Assembly: GCF_000003815.2 (NCBI RefSeq)
Contig: NC_049988.1
Coordinates: forward strand, 1,718,678 to 1,782,677
Source of the DNA: Branchiostoma floridae
Taxonomy: Eukaryota > Chordata > Leptocardii > Amphioxiformes > Branchiostomatidae
DNA length: 64,000 nt
Direction of reading: 5' to 3'
Shown here in pieces: positions 58,064-64,000 of the stretch (the first letter of the stretch is position 1; the number at the start of each line of letters is the position of its first letter). The translations under genes were made by a program, and so were the position numbers. The notes below the pieces were generated by a model. The model saw only the letters and a program-made list of their open reading frames with translations, did no database searches and was not told the DNA's origin.

Positions 58064-61000
58064 TCATTCCAAAAATCCCAGAGAAATGGAAATCTTGAAA
58101 ATGTCATATTTCAATAATTTCACCTCGCTATCTTTATCTTGAACCCACGATTTGAAAATAGCAAATTTTGCTAAAGTCACCACTTTGTTTACAAAATGGC
58201 TGACCTTTGACCTATATTCATAACCTAGAAAAATAGTTGACTTGGTAATTTTTACCCTAACCCCCTTATGAAATAAAAAGTCCTCTATCTTCTGCCAGAA
58301 ATGTTTCAGTCGTTTACATTCCACAAACATGTGTACATAGTTTTCCTCTACATTACATATCCCACAAGTTGGACTGTATACTTTACCTGTCTGTATACTT
58401 TACCTGACTGTATACTTTACCTTTATTTTCCATTTATTCAATTTGTATTTACAAGGCAAGATTTGGTGTAACAACTTAAAGTTAAATTCTCTTATCTTGT
58501 TTTCTTTAATGTCTACAGTTAGACCTTTCCATATTAGCTGTTCATTCAATACAATAACGTGTAGCAATTCCCCTAAGTTATCAATACTCTTTCTCTCTGT
58601 AAATATCTGCTTATTTAAATGGTTGTATACAGTTCTAGATATAGCCTTCTCTAGTGGTATAAATTTATCTTGAAGCAATCCAATTTGTGTTGGTTGGGAT
58701 TCTAGTTTATTTACTTGGTTAGAGTGCAGAGCTAATTTTGTTTTCCATTCTTTTGGTATCGCATTAAGAAGGTTATTGTGCTCAGCCAAAAAGTTTTTGG
58801 TATCGTTTAATTTTTCCAATAGTGTCCTTGCTAATATAAAACTACCACCAGGAAAAATATCTTTAATCTGAATTAGGCCTTCCTTTATCCAGTTTCTATA
58901 AAATAATGTTTTTCTCTTCAAAGTGACGTTCTGATTACCCCAAATTACTTCATTCAGTATTTCCTCTAATGTCTGAGGTTGTTTAGTTATCCCCCCTCCT
59001 GCTTTATGCCAAGCAAGGACAACAGCTTTATAGAAGTTAGGTATTTTGGGGATTTCTGGACAATGTTCTTTAGTTAGGAAATTCATTTTGAAAATCAAAT
59101 TGTCATCACCATAATATTTAAGATAAAAGTTGGGGATTGATTTCCACTGGGCCATAAGTCCATTACAAAGTCTTCTGACCCATGAAGCCAATAGACCCTG
59201 AATCTGACATCTAACATTAACCATTTTTATTCCACCTTCACAGTAGTCTCCAATTATACAGTTTCTAGAAATTTTATCCTGTTTATTATCCCAAAGATAG
59301 TTCCATAATGTCCTTTCTATCTTCCTTATTGCCCATTCTGGGGTATCTATATTCATGAAGTTGTAAATTAGTTGGGCCAATGCAAGTTGTTTAATGACTA
59401 CTACTTTACCATATAGGGTTAGTTTTCTACTTTTCCACAAGTTAAGTGTATTCTTTAGCTAATCTATTTTCTTTTCCCAATTTAGGAGTTCACATACACT
59501 TGGGTTATGGCCAAAGTAAACACCAAGTGCTTTAATGGGTTCTTTTGTCAAATCTTAGTCTAAGATTCTTTTATCACTTTTCTCCCATACACCAATCCAC
59601 ATAGCTTGGGTTTTAGATTCATTAAGTTTAGTTCCTGCTACCTTACTGAATTCTGTTATAACCTCCACTGCATTTAGTATTGAATTTTCATATGTTAAAA
59701 TTAATGTTGTGTCATCAGCTACCTGGCTTATTTTAATTTCCTCACTACCCTCATTATGTGGAACTAAGATTCCCTTTATATCTTTAGAGGTTCTAATCTT
59801 AGTGGCCATAATTTCTGTCACAAGTATAAACAGCAGACAAGATAATGGGCACCCCTGCCTTATACCTCGGCTTAATTCTATAGGCTCTGATATCCAGCCG
59901 TTATTTAATATATTACAGCAAGTATCTGTATATAGTATTTTTATCCATTCTATAAATGCAGGGCCAAAGTTAAATTTGTGTAGAGTTTTGTACATGAAGT
60001 CTCTATTTACAGAGTCAAAGGCTTTTTCAAAATCCAAGAACAATAGAGCTCCAGTCTTTCTTTCGTGTTTAGAATAGAAAATTATGTCATTTATTATTCT
60101 GATATTTTGTCCAATGAAACGCCCTTTAATATATGCTGTTTGACTTTGGTTAATAAGTTTTGGAAGTACCTTTTTAACTCTATTAGCTATGGTAAAGGCT
60201 ATAATTTTGTAGTCACAGTTAAGTAGGCTTATGGGTCTCCAATTCTTCAAAAGGTACAATTCATTTTTCTTATGTAATAGTTTTAGGAGTGCTGTTCTTT
60301 GCGAGTAAGTCAATCTTTTGTTTTGATAACCCCCTAGAAATGATTTGTGTACCAGGGGCCCTAAGCTACTCCAAAAATGTTTAAAGAACTCAGAAGGAAG
60401 TCCATTAGGCCCAGGGGCTTTATTATTTTTCATTCCATTTAAAGCTTGCTCACATTCTTCTAAGGTTATTGGTTTATCTAATTCATTTTTCTCATCATCA
60501 TATAGTGTATTATCTAATGTTATATCTGACAAATATCCTTCAACATTATCTGGATTAATATTATCCTGACTATATAGGTCCTTATAGAAGTTTACAGCTT
60601 CTGCTAGAATTTCATGTTGATCAAAAATGTCCCTGTCTCCCTGTTTTAGCATATCTATGTTGGATTTAGTTATGTTTTTCCTTTCTAGATTGAGAAAAAA
60701 TTTAGAGCATTTTTCCCCCTCTTTAATCCATTTGGCTCTAGACCTTATGTAGGCTCCTTTTGCCCTTGTTTCATATAATTTGTCTAGCTGTAATTTTGCC
60801 CTTACTAGTTTATCCCTAGTTAATGAATAATCTGCCTCACTTTCAGAATTTTCTAGAATTTCAGTTAGTGTTTTTATTTTGGTTACTAAATCATTTTCCT
60901 CTTGTCTACATTTAACAGCTCTCTTCTTACAGTAAGAAATGGAGAATTCTCTAATTCTTACATAGCATAATTCCAAAAGTAAACCAGGGGGTAATTCAGA

Positions 61001-61852
61001 CTCCTCTGTTATTGTGTTTTGAATCAGTTCTTTAATCTCATTACAATACTCTTCCTCTTTAAGTATTTCAGTGTTTAGTTTCCAATAGTTGGGGCCTCTA
61101 TCTTTTGCTGTGTTATATAGTTTAAGAAAAATTGCATTATGGTCTGTTTTTACACTAGGTCTAATATCACACTTTCTGACTGAACTGATTATGGATTTTG
61201 AAATGAACCAATAATCTAATCTACATGAAACCTTATGGAAGTTATCCCTGTAGGTATACTGTCTAAGCTCTTTATTTTTTCCCCGCCAAATATCACAAAG
61301 GTTTAGGGATGAACAAAACTTTCTTAAAACTACTGAAGACTGTTCTACATTAGTCATTGTCCCTCCCTTTTTATCTTTATCACTATGGTACACTGCATTA
61401 TAATCACCCCCTGCAATTATATCTCTAGTAGTGTCATTACTGAGCTGTCTATTATCATCTATCCATCTAATAAGGTTAGTTAGGAAGGAATTTCTATCAG
61501 TTACTTTATTTGGGGCATAAATATTAACTAATGTTAAGTCAAGGTCTCCTATATGGCAATTAATTAGGATCTTTCTCCCTTCCCCATTATCATCAAAAAC
61601 GTCTATGTTTTCTACATTACATTTTGGTCCAAAATAGATGGAAACTCCTCTACTTTTACTGGTTCCACAGGAGTGGAAGCCCTTCCCACCCCAGTCTAGA
61701 TCAAAGGCAGTTTTTACTTCAGAAGTTACATGTGTTTCTTGTAAAAATACTACATCTGCTTTTTGGTCTTTGCACCATTTAAATATAGATTTTCGTTTAA
61801 TCTTATCTCTAATCCCTTTAACATTTAAAGATAAGCAATTAAGATCAGCCAT
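58064..61852 (-). pseudogene. LINE ORF2: AP endonuclease and reverse transcriptase, nearly intact
   Basis: ATG at 61852 (MADLNCLSLN). The first 230 residues are an AP-type endonuclease: LSLNVKG, FLQETHV (Glu), NIYAPN, GGDYNAV, CRLDYWF, KTDHNAIF (Asp-His). Reverse transcriptase follows: NWRPISLLNCDYK, AYIKGRFIGQN, FLDFEKAFDSV (motif A), RGIRQGCPLSCLLF, QVADDTTL (motif C). The frame is open from 61852 to a single stop at 59555-59557, meets a second stop at 59459-59461, then runs on to a 17-bp triplication near 58374-58423 that breaks it again. After that come CGICNVEEN and HMFVECKRL, a CCHC-like C-terminal knuckle. Only a few lesions separate it from a full ORF2. Confidence 0.88.
58374..58423 (-). 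repeat. 17-bp unit x 3 in LINE ORF2
   Basis: CTGTATACTTTACCT plus two bases, three times. On the coding strand it inserts extra codons and shifts out of frame. Confidence 0.9.
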
Positions 61853-61927
61853 ACTCACAAGATATTATACAGTTGTCAGCACATTTTTTGTCCTTTGGAC
61901 ATAAGCTCCTTACCAGAGTACAGAAAA

Positions 61928-62562
61928 AATTATGAACATCTTTGCCTAAGCTACCTACATGCCTAAAATGCAGGCAATCCGTGGTTCCTTTCTCTTTGGA
62001 GTGTCTTGACAAAAACACCCCTGCAGTTCCACAATTAAATGTTAGGGGGCTAAAACTTGCCTCACTTGTTAATGGCACTAAAAGCAATCTACAACCTAAA
62101 TGTCAAGACCATAGCATGTCTGAAACAAGAGATACATTGAAAAAACTGCTATGTTAGAATATTCTCATTAATTATGCAAATGTACTCTTATTTTGCATAA
62201 TTAGTATCTTATCTTGTACAACATTGTCTAAGGTACCTACATACCAAAAATGATGAAAATTCGTTGTTCCCTTCTTGAGTTATCCTCTTCAGAAGTTTTT
62301 GACAAAAATGCCCCTGCTATCCCAAAACTACACGCTAGGGGGCCCAAACTTATGTCATTTCTTCCTGAGCACAAGAGCTATCTAAAACTTAAAGATCGTG
62401 ACCATAGCATGTTCAGAACACCGAGATAGCAAAACCGGAAGTTGCACTGCAGTACCAAGGGGAGCCGCTAGGGGGCCCAAAATCTAATCATTTCCAGCTT
62501 TCATCACACACTACCAACACACCAAGTATGAACCCAATCCACCCAGCCGTTCTTGAGTTATC
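61928..62562. repeat. Dispersed repeat with two diverged copies
   Basis: Two diverged copies (about 61945-62150 and 62215-62430) share CCTACAT-CC-AAAATG, TTGACAAAAA-CCCCTGC, TTAGGGGGC or CTAGGGGGC and GACCATAGCATGT. The end, GCCGTTCTTGAGTTATC and a CA tract, is a phrase I associate with common repeats of marine animals (memory only). Confidence 0.6.
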
Positions 62563-62578
62563 TTGTTTACACACACAC

Positions 62579-62641
<63 letters not shown>
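62563..62641. repeat. (CA)n microsatellite
   Basis: About 39 CA units with one CG. Confidence 0.97.
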
Positions 62642-62644
<3 letters not shown>

Positions 62645-62665
62645 ACAGACAGGCAGCAGCTCTGA

Positions 62666-62820
62666 AGTGTAGGCGGAACGCGCAACGCATTGGATGTGTT
62701 TAAGCAGGCAACGACTTGACCTTTCAACCCTCAGTGCCAGTCACCTTTCACCCTTGCTGCTCCAGACAGACGCTTGCAGGAGGATTGTGCGGAGGTATTT
62801 AAAATCATCACCAGAAGCAG
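62666..62820 (+). promoter_or_regulatory. Zinc-finger unit 3: promoter and noncoding exon 1
   Basis: AGTGTAGGCGGAACGCG, TGTGTTTAAGCAGG (TATA site changed to TTTAAG), CAGTGCCAGTCACCTTTC, TTGCTGCTCCAGACAGACGC, CTTGCAGGAGGATTGTGCGG and donor AGAAGCAG/GTAAGAACG. An intact version of the exon cut in unit 2. Confidence 0.7.
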
Positions 62821-64000
62821 GTAAGAACGATGTATACATACAGCATGACTGCATTATCATAAACTATAGGGAGTAGTGGTCATTTATATGGTATGCGGGC
62901 TGCATTAGGCAGAAATGTAAGACTATTCGGGCATCGGGGTGACGAAAATGGGCGTGGGGAGGGGGGCATCTTTACATTCATGGAAACAAAGGAAAACGTT
63001 GTTTCTGTTCCGTTTCTTCTACTTGCTCGTCTTCTTCTCCAAACAAATAATGAACCGCTGTCACCATGGTTACTGAAGATAAGACTTCTCACACTAGTTA
63101 CCACGCATGCGTGGGTGAAAGTAACTCTGGGTAATTTATGTCCAAGTCTTAGGCCCTCAGACGTCACCAGTCTAACGTCTCTACTACTGTTTCGATTTGT
63201 GTAACAATGTCCCGAACGTAATGGCGCCTGCAAAATGGCGAAATGTTGATTTTCTGTGTGCCTTCAACTTTGACAAATTACCCAGAGTTCCTTTCACCCG
63301 CGCATGCGTGGTAACTAGTGTGAGAAGGCTTATTTAGCAAACATTCTGTGGTTTTCGGTTACATGAATGTGTTTGTGTAATTGTGCTTGTGCTACATTAG
63401 GCAGAAATGTTTGACTTTTCTGGGTGACGAAAATGGGGCTGGGCAGAGTGACATCTTTCCCTCCCGGGAACAAAGATAACACATTGTTTTGCCCCGTTTC
63501 TTCAGCTTCTCCGAACAAGCAAGGTACTAGTATATCTCCTAGACCAGGCAGTTATCACCATAGTAACTGGAGGGGCAGCAAACACCCTTTGGTGTTCGGT
63601 TACATGTAGCAAGTACTAGTACTAGTATTATGACATTTCGAGGGGCTGGATTATGAATGTGTTTGTGTAAGACTAAACATATCTTGTTTAAAACGGCTAG
63701 TCTACCCGACAGGCGACCGATAAATCTACTCAAAATGCTGCTGGGGTCAAGTAGGCCATTCGAAGAGTCTACTTGAAAAAATGGGTGGCGCCTTTATGAC
63801 GAGTGATTTCCTGTGAGCTTTTGGCAACCACAAAGGTCTTGAAGCTGTAACTTTAGAAGATACAAAAAAGCTCATCTCTTGGGAATAAAAAAAACCCAAA
63901 ACAGAGAAAAAACACCCAACCGAAAATAGCTTCTTAGGCTAGACAATGTATATGTAAATATGAACATTATTTGTTTGCTTGCAATCATTTTGTTTTAATT
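62821..64000 (+). other. Zinc-finger unit 3 intron, coding exon beyond window
   Basis: Matches the unit 1 intron up to AACATTATTTGTTTGCTTG near 63965, which in unit 1 (5104-5122) lies about 100 bases before the coding exon. A nine-finger exon is therefore expected just past 64000. A second partial copy of the GGCAGAAATGT...GGGTGACGAAAATGGG phrase occurs at 63398-63440. Confidence 0.7.
63079..63333. mobile_element. MITE with ~55-bp TIRs in zinc-finger unit 3 intron
   Basis: Left ATAAGACTTCTCACACTAG... pairs with right ...CTAGTGTGAGAAGGCTTAT over about 55 bp, including ACCACGCATGCG and CTCTGGGTAATTT. Units 1 and 2 lack it (GGTTACTGAGGTGTAGCA). Target duplication unclear. Confidence 0.88.

Larger units (their letters stand above)
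56968..61927 (-). mobile_element. L1/Tx1-like LINE, 4.96-kb copy 2
   Basis: A perfect 16-bp duplication AATTATGAACATCTTT flanks it (56952-56967, 61928-61943). On the minus strand it starts about 75 bases before ORF2 and ends with GAATAAAAAGTG and a short poly-A at 56968. ORF1 is missing, so it is 5'-truncated. A 3' UTR of about 1.1 kb contains repeated GCAGGGGTG/CCCTGG phrases (57190-57360). Confidence 0.92.

Overview
The window looks like nuclear DNA of an invertebrate animal. It has intron-rich genes with GT-AG junctions, C2H2 zinc-finger, kelch and C-type lectin genes, CR1-like LINE tails, L1/Tx1-like LINEs, a Penelope-like element and many small inverted-repeat transposons. This mix fits a cephalochordate (amphioxus, Branchiostoma) best; that is inference, since nothing was searched.

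Main discovery. A 35,092-bp DNA transposon occupies 14798-49889. It has 143-bp terminal inverted repeats (TIRs; three mismatches by eye) and a 7-bp target duplication, CGCTAGC. It carries two multi-exon genes on the + strand. Gene A (15140-28449, 17 exons, 904 aa) is a KDZ-type (Kyakuja/Dileera/Zisupton) transposase with its metal-binding D, D and E motifs present. Gene B (36103-43444, 9 exons, 570 aa) has a homeodomain-like N-terminus and a C-terminal chromodomain. All exon phases in both genes agree and no stop interrupts them. The element sits in the RNase H region of a 5'-truncated I-clade-like retrotransposon (13742-14797 plus 49897-50151). Removing it together with one target copy makes that reading frame continuous again. 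The retrotransposon in turn sits, with a 6-bp AAGAAG duplication, at the end of the noncoding first exon of a zinc-finger gene whose coding exon is at 51655-52590. Three nested layers can therefore be read.

Layout. 301-1679: last two exons of a BTB/BACK-kelch gene. 3.7-6.5 kb: one zinc-finger unit (promoter, noncoding exon 1, intron, nine-finger coding exon 5226-6224). 7.0-7.4 kb: CR1-like fragment. 8479-11752: type II membrane C-type lectin with a long repeated coiled-coil stalk and one apparent frameshift. 12.2-13.6 kb: zinc-finger 3' flank. 13581-13741: promoter and first exon of the next zinc-finger unit, interrupted by the retrotransposon and the giant transposon. 50.2-52.6 kb: the rest of that unit; its intron holds a 682-bp TIR element made of many TCACTGG/CCAGTGA hairpins. 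53972-56423 and 56968-61927: two 5'-truncated minus-strand LINEs, each with a long target duplication. 62666-64000: promoter, exon 1 and intron of a further zinc-finger unit whose coding exon lies past the window end.

Inside the giant transposon, later insertions (pogo-like, hAT-like and other MITEs, a Penelope-like foldback copy, LINE tails, a 146-bp satellite) all fall in introns or intergenic DNA, never in exons of genes A or B. How gene B helps gene A is not shown by the sequence. A DNA- and chromatin-binding accessory protein of the same mobile element is the simplest reading.
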